Assembly: GCF_000725625.1 (NCBI RefSeq)
Contig: NZ_JOHS01000008.1
Location: forward strand, 62,001 to 126,000
Length of the DNA: 64,000 nucleotides
Origin: Streptomyces sp. NRRL F-6676
Lineage (GTDB): Bacteria; Actinomycetota; Actinomycetes; Streptomycetales; Streptomycetaceae
Direction of reading: 5' to 3'
A model generated the notes under the pieces. That model was not told the DNA's origin and did not search any database. It worked only from the letters and a program-made list of their open reading frames with translations. The translations under genes were made by a program, and so were the position numbers. Below are positions 20,268 through 28,145 of the stretch, piece after piece. The stretch's first letter is position 1; every line of letters starts with the position of its first letter.

Positions 20268-20711
20268 TCACTGTGCTGAACTGCGAGCGGTGGAACAGCG
20301 GGGGCACAGGCCCCAGTAGATGACCTCGGCCTCGTCGACCGCGAAGCCGTGGTCGTCCGAGGCGGTCAGACAGGGTGCGTGGCCGACCGCGCAGTCGACG
20401 TCGGCCACGACACCGCAGGTCCGGCACACGAGATGGTGGTGGTTGTCCCCGACCCGCCCCTCGTACAGCGCGGGGCTGCCGGGCGGTTCGAGCCGGCGCA
20501 CGAGTCCCGCCGCGGTGAGCGCGTGCAGGGCCTCGTACACCGCCTGGAGCGAGATGTGGCCCACGCGTGCGCGCACCCCGGAGGCCAGGGCCTCGACACC
20601 GAGGTGGTCGCCCTCGCGCACGGCGTCCAGCAGCGCGACGCGGGCGGCCGTCACACGCAGGCCCGCACCGCGCAGTTCCTCCGCGGTCGTCTCTGGCCGG
20701 GATGCGGTCAT
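20268..20711 (-). CDS. furA: Fur-family peroxide-responsive repressor
   Basis: A 147-aa winged-helix Fur protein. The DNA-binding part is residues about 15-80 (LRVTAARVALLDAV, ISLQAVYEALHALTAAGLV). The metal-binding half has NHHHLVCRTCG and a second CPRC pair, giving the Cys4 structural zinc site. Directly upstream of katG, it matches the FurA/CatR type that represses its own operon and is inactivated by peroxide. Start at 20711. Confidence 0.92.
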   Translation of the reverse strand: MTASRPETTAEELRGAGLRVTAARVALLDAVREGDHLGVEALASGVRARVGHISLQAVYEALHALTAAGLVRRLEPPGSPALYEGRVGDNHHHLVCRTCGVVADVDCAVGHAPCLTASDDHGFAVDEAEVIYWGLCPRCSTARSSAQ

Positions 20712-20715
20712 GCGG

Positions 20716-20765
20716 GCGAACCTACAGCCGTAAACACGATCGGTTCAAGAAAACGAGGAGTCAAA
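20716..20765 (-). promoter_or_regulatory. Candidate furA-katG promoter/operator
   Basis: This AT-richer stretch directly upstream of furA contains TTGACT on the minus strand (20764-20759) and a GAACC...GGTTC dyad (20718-20722 and 20742-20746) surrounding TAAACACGATC. Autoregulated FurA sites occupy this position in other Streptomyces. The -10 hexamer is not clear. Confidence 0.45.
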
Positions 20766-20824
20766 GTTTGATGAGTCTTCCGGGCGGCCCGGTGAACGGC
20801 GGGTGTCGCCCGTTCCGGACCGGT

Positions 20825-20893
20825 GTCAGCACCCCGTCAAGCGCACGTCAGAGGGCTGTCAAGGGCGCCCCCGTCGCCGTCAGGGAGCCGTCA
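20825..20893 (+). promoter_or_regulatory. GTCA direct repeats at 11-bp spacing upstream of kdp (OmpR/KdpE-type operator)
   Basis: GTCA occurs at 20825, 20836, 20847 and 20858, exactly 11 bp apart, then at 20879 and 20890, again 11 apart. One-turn direct repeats are the hallmark of OmpR/PhoB-class response-regulator sites. The array ends 78 bp before the first kdp ORF. A seven-base inverted repeat CGGACAG...CTGTCCG follows at 20912-20939. KdpE is the obvious candidate ligand, but neither kdpD nor kdpE is in the window. Confidence 0.55.
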
Positions 20894-20970
20894 ACGGCGG
20901 CCGCACCGGGCCGGACAGCGGCTTTGCTCGCACTGTCCGATTCCTTCTCCTCACCGTTCAGGAGCCCGCG

Positions 20971-21054
20971 ATGGCCGATGCGGCCTTCGTCCTCACCACT
21001 CTCACGCTCTTCGCGCTGGTCGCTCTCGTCGCCAAGGCGGTGACGAAGCTGTGA
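20971..21054 (+). CDS. 27-aa membrane microprotein preceding kdpF
   Basis: ATG 20971 opens a 27-residue peptide ([20 protein letters not shown], then AKAVTKL). It has one hydrophobic helix and a basic C-terminus, the shape of a small membrane subunit. AGGAG at 20960-20964 serves as ribosome binding site. Its stop overlaps the GTG of kdpF (GTGA), so the two are coupled. It resembles KdpF in size and shape but lies upstream of it; function unknown, possibly a Kdp accessory or regulatory peptide. Confidence 0.65.
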   Translation: MADAAFVLTTLTLFALVALVAKAVTKL

Positions 21055-21149
21055 CCGCCTCCGCCCTCGAGCAGGGCATCGGCCTGGCCGTGGCCGTCGC
21101 CCTGCTGGGCTACCTCGTCCTCGCCCTGCTCTTCCCGGAGAGGTTCTGA
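21051..21149 (+). CDS. kdpF: K+-transporting ATPase KdpF subunit
   Basis: A 32-aa single-helix peptide. Its C-terminal half [15 protein letters not shown] matches the conserved KdpF ending (GYL-x2-AL-x3-E-x-F). KdpF stabilises the KdpABC complex in the membrane. The GTG start overlaps the upstream microprotein stop, and kdpA follows after 8 bp. Confidence 0.85.
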   Translation: MTASALEQGIGLAVAVALLGYLVLALLFPERF

Positions 21150-21157
21150 GCTGCCCC

Positions 21158-22819
21158 ATGGGTCCCGTACTCTCCGGCGTGCTCCAGGCGCTCGCCCTCG
21201 TCGGCGCACTGGCGCTCGTCCACATCCCCCTCGGCACCTACATGGCCGGGGTCTACTCCTCCGGCCGGCACCTGCGCGTGGAGCGGTGGCTCTACCGGGG
21301 CGTCGGCGCCGACCCGGACGCTCCGATGCGCTGGCCCGCGTATCTGCGCGCCGTCCTCGCCTTCTCGGCGGCCGGGGTGCTCTTCCTGTACCTGCTGCAA
21401 CGGGTGCAGGGGCTGCTGCCGCTCTCGCTCGGCTTCCGGGCCGTCGACCCGGACCAGGCGTTCAACACCGCCGTCTCCTTCGTGACCAACACCAACTGGC
21501 AGTCGTACTACGGCGAACAGACCATGGGCCACGTGGTGCAGACCGCCGGGCTGGCGGTGCAGAACTTCGTCTCCGCGGCCGTCGGCATCGCCGTCGCGAT
21601 GGCCCTCGTCCGGGGCTTCGCCCGCAGCCGCACGGGCGAACTCGGCAACTTCTGGGCCGACCTGGTCCGGGGGGTCGTGCGCGTCCTGCTGCCGGGAGCG
21701 GCGCTCGCCGCCGTGGTGCTGGTGGCGTGCGGCGTGCTTCAGAACTTCTCCGGCATCCACGACGTGGGGCAGTTCACCGGCGGCTCGCAGCAGTGGAACG
21801 GCGGCGCGGTCGCCTCCCAGGAGGCCATCAAGGAACTGGGCACCAACGGCGGCGGCTACTTCAACGCCAACAGCGCCCATCCCTTCGAGAACCCGGGCCC
21901 GTTCACCAACCTCTTCGAGATCTTCCTCATCCTGGTCATCCCGTTCTCGCTGCCCCGCGCCTTCGGCATCATGGTCGGCTCGCCGCGGCAGGGCTACGCG
22001 ATCCTCGCCGCCATGGCCACGCTCTGGGCGGGCTTCACCGCGCTGATGATGTGGGCCGAGTCCGGTGCCCACGAGGGCGCGCTCGGGATCGCGGGCGGGG
22101 CGATGGAGGGCAAGGAGGTCCGTTTCGGAGTCGGCGGCTCCGCACTGTTCGCCGCCTCGACGACACTCACCTCGACCGGCGCGGTGGACTCCTTCCACTC
22201 CTCGTTCACCGGACTGGGCGGCGGCGTCGCGCTGCTCGGCATGATGCTGGGCGAGATCGCGCCCGGCGGCACCGGCTCGGGCCTGTACGGCATGCTCGTC
22301 ATGGCGGTGCTCGCGGTGTTCGTCGCCGGGCTGCTGGTCGGCCGCACCCCGGAGTACCTGGGCAAACGCATCGGCGTCCGCGAGATCCGGCCGGCCGCCT
22401 GCTATCTGCTGATCACCCCGGCGCTGGTCCTCGTCTCCACCGCCGCCGCCCTGGCGCTGCCCACCCCGCGCCACTCCCTGCTCAACCCGGGAGCGCACGG
22501 CTTCACCGAGGTCCTCTACGCCTACACCTCCGCCGCCAACAACAACGGCTCGGCCTTCGCCGGGCTGAACGCCGACACGCAGTGGTTCAACACCACCCTC
22601 GGCATCGTCATGCTGCTGGGCCGGTTCCTGCCCATGGTGTTCGTCCTCGCACTCGCCGGCGCGCTCGCCGAGCAGCGCCCGGTGCCGGTGACGGCGGGCA
22701 CCCTGCACACCGGGAAACCGCTGTTCACCGGCGTCCTGGTCGGCACGGTCCTGATCATGACGGGGCTGACCTACTTCCCGGCGCTGGCGCTGGGACCGCT
22801 CGCGGAGGGACTGGCATGA
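21158..22819 (+). CDS. kdpA: K+-transporting ATPase, potassium-binding subunit A
   Basis: A 553-aa multi-helix membrane protein of the potassium channel-like superfamily. Selectivity-filter-like loops are visible, for example [43 protein letters not shown] and [19 protein letters not shown] at 21137-21143 precedes the ATG. It binds and conducts K+ in the KdpFABC pump, used when external K+ is scarce. Confidence 0.96.
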   Translation: MGPVLSGVLQALALVGALALVHIPLGTYMAGVYSSGRHLRVERWLYRGVGADPDAPMRWPAYLRAVLAFSAAGVLFLYLLQRVQGLLPLSLGFRAVDPDQAFNTAVSFVTNTNWQSYYGEQTMGHVVQTAGLAVQNFVSAAVGIAVAMALVRGFARSRTGELGNFWADLVRGVVRVLLPGAALAAVVLVACGVLQNFSGIHDVGQFTGGSQQWNGGAVASQEAIKELGTNGGGYFNANSAHPFENPGPFTNLFEIFLILVIPFSLPRAFGIMVGSPRQGYAILAAMATLWAGFTALMMWAESGAHEGALGIAGGAMEGKEVRFGVGGSALFAASTTLTSTGAVDSFHSSFTGLGGGVALLGMMLGEIAPGGTGSGLYGMLVMAVLAVFVAGLLVGRTPEYLGKRIGVREIRPAACYLLITPALVLVSTAAALALPTPRHSLLNPGAHGFTEVLYAYTSAANNNGSAFAGLNADTQWFNTTLGIVMLLGRFLPMVFVLALAGALAEQRPVPVTAGTLHTGKPLFTGVLVGTVLIMTGLTYFPALALGPLAEGLA

Positions 22820-24909
22820 CCATCGACAGGACGGCACGTCCGAACCCCGCGGCCCTGCCGGGGCAGCTGGCCGCCGCGCTGCCCGGCGCCCTCCGCAAGC
22901 TCGACCCGCGCGCGCTGGTCCGCTCGCCGGTCATCTTCGTGGTGTGGACCGGCTCCGTGCTCACCACCGCCTACTCCTGCACGGACCCCGGTGACGCGTT
23001 CGGCTGGACGATCAGCGTCTGGCTGTGGCTCACCGTGCTCTTCGCCAACTGGGCGGAGGCGGTGGCCGAGGGCCGCGGCAAGGCGCAGGCCGACAGCCTG
23101 CGCCGGGCCAGGACCACCGCCGTGGCCCGCCGGCTGGCCGGCGGCACCGAGGAACGGGTGCCGGGCACCGCGCTCACCGTCGGCGACCTGGTCGTCTGCG
23201 AGGCGGGCGACGTGATCCCGGGCGACGGCGACGTCGTCGAGGGCGTCGCGAGCGTCGACGAGTCCGCGATCACCGGCGAGTCCGCGCCGGTCGTCCGGGA
23301 GTCCGGCGGCGACCGCAGCGCCGTCACCGGCGGCACCCGCGTCCTCTCCGACCGCGTCGTCGTCCGGATCACCGCGCGGCCGGGGGAGACCTTCCTGGAC
23401 CGGATGATCGGCCTGGTCGAGGGCGCGGCCCGGCAGCGGACACCGAACGAGATCGCGCTCAACATCCTGCTCGCCTCGCTGACGATCGTCTTCCTCCTCG
23501 CCTGCGCCACACTGCCGCCGTTCGCCGACCACGCGGGCGCCCGGCCGGCCATGGTGGTGCTGATCGCGCTGCTGGTCTGCCTCATCCCCACCACCATCGG
23601 CGCCCTGCTGTCGGCCATCGGCATCGCCGGCATGGACCGCCTGGTGCGGCGCAATGTGCTGGCCATGTCCGGCAGGGCGGTCGAGGCCGCCGGCGACGTC
23701 TCCACGCTGCTGCTCGACAAGACCGGCACGATCACCCACGGCAACCGGCGGGCCGCCGCGTTCGTCCCGGTGGGCGGCGCCACGGAGGCCGAGGTCGCCG
23801 GAGCCGCCCGGCTGTCGTCCCTCGCGGACGAGACCCCGGAGGGCCGCTCCGTGGTGGAGCTGGCGGAGAAGGTCCTGGCGGAGGCCGCGCCCGGGCCGGG
23901 CGGCGGGGCACCGTACGAGGCCGGTGAGCCGGGTCCGGACGCGCGCGCGGATGCCCGGTGGATCCCCTTCACCGCCCGGACCCGCATGTCCGGCGTGGAC
24001 GTGGCCGGATGCCGGATCCGCAAGGGTGCCACCGCCTCCGTCCTCGCCTGGGTACGGGAGGGCGGCGGCCTCGTGCCGCCGGACGCGGAGGAGAGCGCGG
24101 AGCGCGTCTCCCGGGCGGGCGGCACCCCGCTGCTCGTCGCCGTCGAGGACGCCGGGGAGACCGGCGGGGCCCGGGTGCTCGGGGTCGTCCACCTCAAGGA
24201 CGTCGTCAAGGACGGCATCCGGGAACGCTTCGACGAGCTGCGCCGCATGGGCATCAGAACGGTCATGATCACGGGCGACAACCCGCTGACCGCGCGGGCC
24301 ATCGCCGAGGAGGCCGGCGTGGACGACTTCCTCGCGGAGGCCACCCCCGAGGACAAGATGGCGCTGATCCGGCGCGAACAGTCCGGCGGCCGGCTCGTCG
24401 CGATGACCGGCGACGGCACCAACGACGCGCCCGCGCTGGCCCAGGCGGACGTCGGGGTGGCGATGAACACGGGCACGTCGGCCGCCAAGGAGGCCGGCAA
24501 CATGGTCGACCTCGACTCCGACCCGACGAAACTGATCGAGATCGTCGAGATCGGGAAGCAACTCCTCATCACCCGGGGCGCGTTGACGACGTTCTCGCTC
24601 GCCAACGACGTCGCCAAGTACTTCGCGATCATCCCCGCGCTGTTCGCGTCGGTGTACCCGGGACTGGACCGGCTCAACATCATGGGACTGTCCAGCCCGG
24701 ACTCCGCGGTCCTGTCCGCGGTCGTCTTCAACGCGCTGGTCATCGTCGCGCTGATCCCGCTGGCGCTGCGCGGTGTGCGGTACCGGGCGATGAGCGCGGA
24801 CCGGATGCTCCGCCGCAACCTCGCCCGTTACGGGCTGGGCGGACTGCTGGCGCCGTTCCTCGGCATCAAGCTGATCGACCTGCTCGTCTCCCTCCTCCCC
24901 GGGTTCTGA
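22816..24909 (+). CDS. kdpB: K+-transporting P-type ATPase subunit B
   Basis: A 697-aa P-type ATPase. The phosphorylation motif is LLDKTGTIT (Asp near 301); the actuator motif is [10 protein letters not shown]; the hinge is [18 protein letters not shown]. It energises K+ uptake through KdpA. The ATG overlaps the kdpA stop (ATGA). Family-typical length. Confidence 0.97.
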   Translation: MTIDRTARPNPAALPGQLAAALPGALRKLDPRALVRSPVIFVVWTGSVLTTAYSCTDPGDAFGWTISVWLWLTVLFANWAEAVAEGRGKAQADSLRRARTTAVARRLAGGTEERVPGTALTVGDLVVCEAGDVIPGDGDVVEGVASVDESAITGESAPVVRESGGDRSAVTGGTRVLSDRVVVRITARPGETFLDRMIGLVEGAARQRTPNEIALNILLASLTIVFLLACATLPPFADHAGARPAMVVLIALLVCLIPTTIGALLSAIGIAGMDRLVRRNVLAMSGRAVEAAGDVSTLLLDKTGTITHGNRRAAAFVPVGGATEAEVAGAARLSSLADETPEGRSVVELAEKVLAEAAPGPGGGAPYEAGEPGPDARADARWIPFTARTRMSGVDVAGCRIRKGATASVLAWVREGGGLVPPDAEESAERVSRAGGTPLLVAVEDAGETGGARVLGVVHLKDVVKDGIRERFDELRRMGIRTVMITGDNPLTARAIAEEAGVDDFLAEATPEDKMALIRREQSGGRLVAMTGDGTNDAPALAQADVGVAMNTGTSAAKEAGNMVDLDSDPTKLIEIVEIGKQLLITRGALTTFSLANDVAKYFAIIPALFASVYPGLDRLNIMGLSSPDSAVLSAVVFNALVIVALIPLALRGVRYRAMSADRMLRRNLARYGLGGLLAPFLGIKLIDLLVSLLPGF

Positions 24910-24936
24910 ACCCGGCCTCGCATGGTGGTGTACGTC

Positions 24937-25608
24937 ATGAACAATTCCCTTGTGAACACCGCCCGGCTGGCGGGCGCGGGACTGCGCGCGCTGCTGGTCC
25001 TCACCCTGGTGACGGGCGTCCTCTACCCGCTCCTCGTCACCGGGGTCGCCCAGGGGCTGTTCCGCGACCGCGCGAACGGCTCGGAGGTCCGGGCGGACGG
25101 ACGGGTGGTGGGCTCCTCCCTGATCGGGCAGTCCTACGACGTGGCGCGAGAGCACGGGCACAGCACGCCCGACCTGCGGTGGTTCCAGGGCCGCCCGGCG
25201 GACGGGCTCGGCACCAACTCCGTCAACACGCGGTACCGGCTGCCGCTGTCCGGGGCGACCAACCTGGCCGCCGACAATCCGGTCCTCGTCGACCGGGTGA
25301 GGGCGGCCCGCGCGGCGGTGGTCCGGGACAACTCGGTGCCCGGGTACACCGTCCGGCCCTCGCAGGTGCCCGCCGACGCGGTCACCTCCTCGGGCTCCGG
25401 GCTCGATCCGGACATCTCCCCGCGGTACGCGGCCGTCCAGGTCCACCGGGTCGCCGCCCGCAACGGGCTGTCCGTGGCGGACGTGCGGAAACTGGTCGCG
25501 GACCACACCGAGGGCCGCACGCTCGGCTTCCTGGGGGAGCCCCGCGTCAACGTGCTCGCGCTCAACGTGGCGCTCAGGGACCTGGTGACGCGAGACGGAC
25601 GGGGGTGA
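24937..25608 (+). CDS. kdpC: K+-transporting ATPase subunit C
   Basis: A 223-aa protein with one N-terminal helix (RALLVLTLVTGVLYPLLVTG) and a soluble domain containing SGLDPDISPRYA and the C-terminal TLGFLGEPRVNVLALN typical of KdpC. ATG 24937 (MNNSLVNT) is preferred, with ATG 24922 as an alternative. The domain probably acts as a catalytic chaperone that raises ATP affinity. No kdpD or kdpE follows; the next gene is a convergent TetR repressor. Confidence 0.95.
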   Translation: MNNSLVNTARLAGAGLRALLVLTLVTGVLYPLLVTGVAQGLFRDRANGSEVRADGRVVGSSLIGQSYDVAREHGHSTPDLRWFQGRPADGLGTNSVNTRYRLPLSGATNLAADNPVLVDRVRAARAAVVRDNSVPGYTVRPSQVPADAVTSSGSGLDPDISPRYAAVQVHRVAARNGLSVADVRKLVADHTEGRTLGFLGEPRVNVLALNVALRDLVTRDGRG

Positions 25609-25624
25609 CGGCGGGCGGGGCTGT

Positions 25625-25669
25625 CCCGGCCGGCGGCTGAGGGGGCCCGGCGAGGCGCGCCCGGCCGGG
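25625..25669. terminator. Possible hairpin between kdpC and tetR
   Basis: CCCGGCCGG (25625-25633) pairs with CCGGCCGGG (25661-25669) across a 27-nt GC-rich loop in the gap between convergent genes. Termination is plausible but the loop is long. Confidence 0.35.
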
Positions 25670-25701
25670 AGCCGTCCCGGACCCGCGCCGCCCAGCGGGC
25701 T

Positions 25702-26283
25702 TCACCGCCGCCCCGGCGCCCCCACCCGCAGCCCGTCCATCACCAGGTCGAACAGCCGGGTGGCCCGCTCCTGCCAGCCGTCCTCGGGGGCCAGCGTCCA
25801 CAGGCCGGAGATGGCGAGCACGAAGTCCTCGCCGGTGACCCCGGGGCGGATCGTCCCGGCCTCGCCGCAGGCGCGGACCAGGAGATCGGCCGCGTCCGTC
25901 AGGGGTGTGGGCGCCGGCCGCCCGGGGCTGCCGGGACCGCTGGTGGCCTGGCGGATCGCCTCGGCCAGACCGGCCTTGGTCATCGCGAACTGGGCGAGCC
26001 GGTCCATCCACTCGCGCAGCGCCACGTCCGGTTCCCGATGCTCCAGCAGGCAGGCCGCGTGCTCGGCGACCTGCTGCATCCCGTGGCGGTAGATCTCCAG
26101 CACGAGGGCCTGACGATTGGGGAAGTTGCGGTAGAACGTACCCTGCCCGACGCCCGCCTTCCGGGCGATCAGGCTGAGCGGCGCGTCCGCGCAGCGGGTC
26201 AGTTCGACCACCGCCACCTCCAGGATGCGCTCGCGGTTGCGCTGCGCGTCCGAGCGCAGGGGAGCGGTCTTCTCGTGTCCCAT
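25702..26283 (-). CDS. TetR-family repressor of the aldehyde oxidoreductase operon
   Basis: A 193-aa TetR protein. The N-terminal HTH is LSLIARKAGVGQGTFYRNFPNRQALV; the C-terminal ligand domain ends LFDLVMDGLRVG. Start at 26283 (MGHEKTAPLRSDAQRN). Divergent from the molybdo-enzyme operon, with two identical-class palindromes in the shared gap, so it very likely represses that operon and itself. Inducer unknown, perhaps an aldehyde or aromatic substrate. Confidence 0.88.
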   Translation of the reverse strand: MGHEKTAPLRSDAQRNRERILEVAVVELTRCADAPLSLIARKAGVGQGTFYRNFPNRQALVLEIYRHGMQQVAEHAACLLEHREPDVALREWMDRLAQFAMTKAGLAEAIRQATSGPGSPGRPAPTPLTDAADLLVRACGEAGTIRPGVTGEDFVLAISGLWTLAPEDGWQERATRLFDLVMDGLRVGAPGRR

Positions 26284-26326
26284 TCGTCCTCCCCTCGGGC
26301 CTGTCGTGGGGTCAGCCCTTGCTAAG

Positions 26327-26370
26327 CGGACAGCTGTCCGGTAGCTTTCCAAGTACCGGACAACTGTCCG
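26327..26370. promoter_or_regulatory. Twin TetR operators
   Basis: CGGACAGCTGTCCG (26327-26340) and CGGACAACTGTCCG (26357-26370) share the form CGGACA-N2-TGTCCG. Their centres are exactly 30 bp apart, placing them on the same DNA face. A candidate rightward promoter TTGCTA-N17-TAGCTT (26319-26347) overlaps the first site. The rest of the gap to 26553 shows nothing distinctive. Confidence 0.8.
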
Positions 26371-26553
26371 GTTGGCCCCCATAGTACCGGTGGGCAGCGC
26401 TTTTACGCCATGTGCGGGGTCCTGCGCCCGGCGCTCCGTGCGCTTCCCCCGCGACGCGTCCAGACCCGATGCCGTCCTCCCTGAATCCTCTCCCCTCCGT
26501 GTGCTCCCCGTGCTCCTTACCGACGTGTTCCGGATACACGAAAGAAGCTGATC

Positions 26554-27156
26554 ATGGCCCCCTCGACGTCCAGCGCCATCACCTTGAAGATCAATGGCGA
26601 GAAGTACCCGCTGACCGTCGACCACCGCACCACCCTGCTCGACGCCCTGCGCGAGCGGCTCGATCTCACCGGCAGCAAGAAGGGCTGCGACCACGGACAG
26701 TGCGGCGCCTGCACGGTCCTGGTCGACGGACGCCGTGAGGTGTCCTGTCTCCAACTCGCCGTCGCGGCCGAAGGACGCGAGATCACCACCGTCGAAGGAC
26801 TCGCGCGCGGCGAGGAGTTGCACCCGGTGCAGCAGGCGTTCCTCGACCTCGACGGCTACCAGTGCGGCTACTGCACCCCCGGACAGATCTGCTCGGCGGT
26901 CGCGGTGATCGAGGAGCACGCGGCCGGCTGGCCCAGCGCCGTCACCGACGACGTACGCCCCGAGGCCGGACCACCCCCGCTGACCCCCGAGGAGATCCGC
27001 GAGCGGATGAGCGGCAACCTGTGCCGCTGCGCCGCCTACGTGTCGATCGTCCAGGCGGTCTCCCGCGCGGCCGACACCACCGCCGAGCAGCGGCGGACCG
27101 ACCCCGCGGGCTCCGGGCACACCGGCCGTACGGCGGACGCGGAGGCGGCGGCATGA
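26554..27156 (+). CDS. Aldehyde oxidoreductase, [2Fe-2S] subunit (PaoA/XdhA type)
   Basis: A 200-aa protein with two [2Fe-2S] sites of the xanthine oxidase family. The plant-type site is GCDHGQCGACTVLVDG plus a later Cys in SCLQLAV; the second is QCGYCTPGQICSA with GNLCRCAAYVSIVQAV. Unlike E. coli PaoA it has no Tat signal (the protein begins MAPSTSSAITLKING), so the complex should be cytoplasmic. The tail (AEQRRTDPAGSGHTGRTADA) is disordered. First gene of a four-gene coupled operon. Confidence 0.9.
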   Translation: MAPSTSSAITLKINGEKYPLTVDHRTTLLDALRERLDLTGSKKGCDHGQCGACTVLVDGRREVSCLQLAVAAEGREITTVEGLARGEELHPVQQAFLDLDGYQCGYCTPGQICSAVAVIEEHAAGWPSAVTDDVRPEAGPPPLTPEEIRERMSGNLCRCAAYVSIVQAVSRAADTTAEQRRTDPAGSGHTGRTADAEAAA

Positions 27157-28145
27157 AGGAGTTCGGATACCAGCGCGCCGGTGACGTCTCCGGCGCCGTC
27201 GCCCTGCTCACCGCCGACCCGGACGCCCGCTTCCTCGGCGGCGGCACCAACCTCGTCGACCTGATGAAGTCCGGCGTGGAGCGCCCCGGACTCCTCGTGG
27301 ACGTGCGCCAACTGCCCCTGGACCGGATCGAGTCGACGCCCGACGGCGGACTGCGCATCGGCGCCACCGTCACCAACAGCGACCTCGCCGTCCACCCCGA
27401 GGTCCGCCGCCGCTACCCGGTGCTCACCCAGGCCGTACTGGCCGGCGCCTCCGGACAGCTGCGCAACATGGCCACCGTCGGCGGCAACCTGCTCCAGCGC
27501 ACCCGCTGCGGCTACTTCACCGACGTGACCAAGCCCTGCAACAAGCGGGAACCCGGCAGCGGCTGCCCCGCCATCGAGGGCGAGCACCACAACCACGCCA
27601 TCCTGGGCGCCTCCGACCACTGCGTCGCCACGCACCCCTCGGACATGGGTGTGGCGCTGACCGCGCTCGACGCCGTCGTCACCTACGAAACCGCCGACGG
27701 CCCCGGCGAGTTGCCGCTCGCCGACTCCTACCTCCCCGTCGGCGACACCCCGCACCGGGAGACCGCCCTGCCGGCGGGCGCCCTGATCACCGGCGTCACC
27801 GTGCCGCCCGCCCCGGTCGCCGCACGCTCCCGCTACCGCAAGGTGCGCGAGCGCGCCTCGTACGCCTTCGCCATCGGCTCCGTCGCCGCCGCGCTCGACG
27901 TCTCCGACGGCGTCGTACGCGACGTGCGGCTCGCCTTCGGCGCGGTCGCCTCCCGCCCCTGGCGGGCCCGCGCCGCCGAACGCGCGCTGACCGGGGCACC
28001 GGCCGACGCCGAGACGTTCGCCGCCGCCGCGGACGCCGAACTGGCCGCCGCCCGGCCGCTGCGCGACAACGCGTACAAGGTGACGCTGATGCGCAACCTC
28101 GTGGTGGCCGTGCTCACCGAACTCGCCGAGGAGGCAGCCCGATGA
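27153..28145 (+). CDS. Aldehyde oxidoreductase, FAD subunit with extra Fe-S motif (PaoB type)
   Basis: A 330-aa FAD-binding protein. FLGGGTNLVDLMKSG and LRNMATVGGNLLQRTRCGYF are FAD-contact motifs of the CoxM/PaoB family. The insertion with Cys near residues 119, 129 and 138 (RCGYF, KPCNKR, GSGCPA) is the [4Fe-4S]-binding loop characteristic of PaoB (YagS) rather than ordinary xanthine dehydrogenase. The ATG overlaps the upstream stop (ATGA). Confidence 0.9.
   Translation: MKEFGYQRAGDVSGAVALLTADPDARFLGGGTNLVDLMKSGVERPGLLVDVRQLPLDRIESTPDGGLRIGATVTNSDLAVHPEVRRRYPVLTQAVLAGASGQLRNMATVGGNLLQRTRCGYFTDVTKPCNKREPGSGCPAIEGEHHNHAILGASDHCVATHPSDMGVALTALDAVVTYETADGPGELPLADSYLPVGDTPHRETALPAGALITGVTVPPAPVAARSRYRKVRERASYAFAIGSVAAALDVSDGVVRDVRLAFGAVASRPWRARAAERALTGAPADAETFAAAADAELAAARPLRDNAYKVTLMRNLVVAVLTELAEEAAR

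Noticed and set aside
20775..20970. A possible riboswitch (for example a c-di-AMP type) in the kdp leader
   Set aside because: I could not find the conserved helices or loops. The visible structure is the 11-bp direct repeat and a short inverted repeat, better explained by protein binding.
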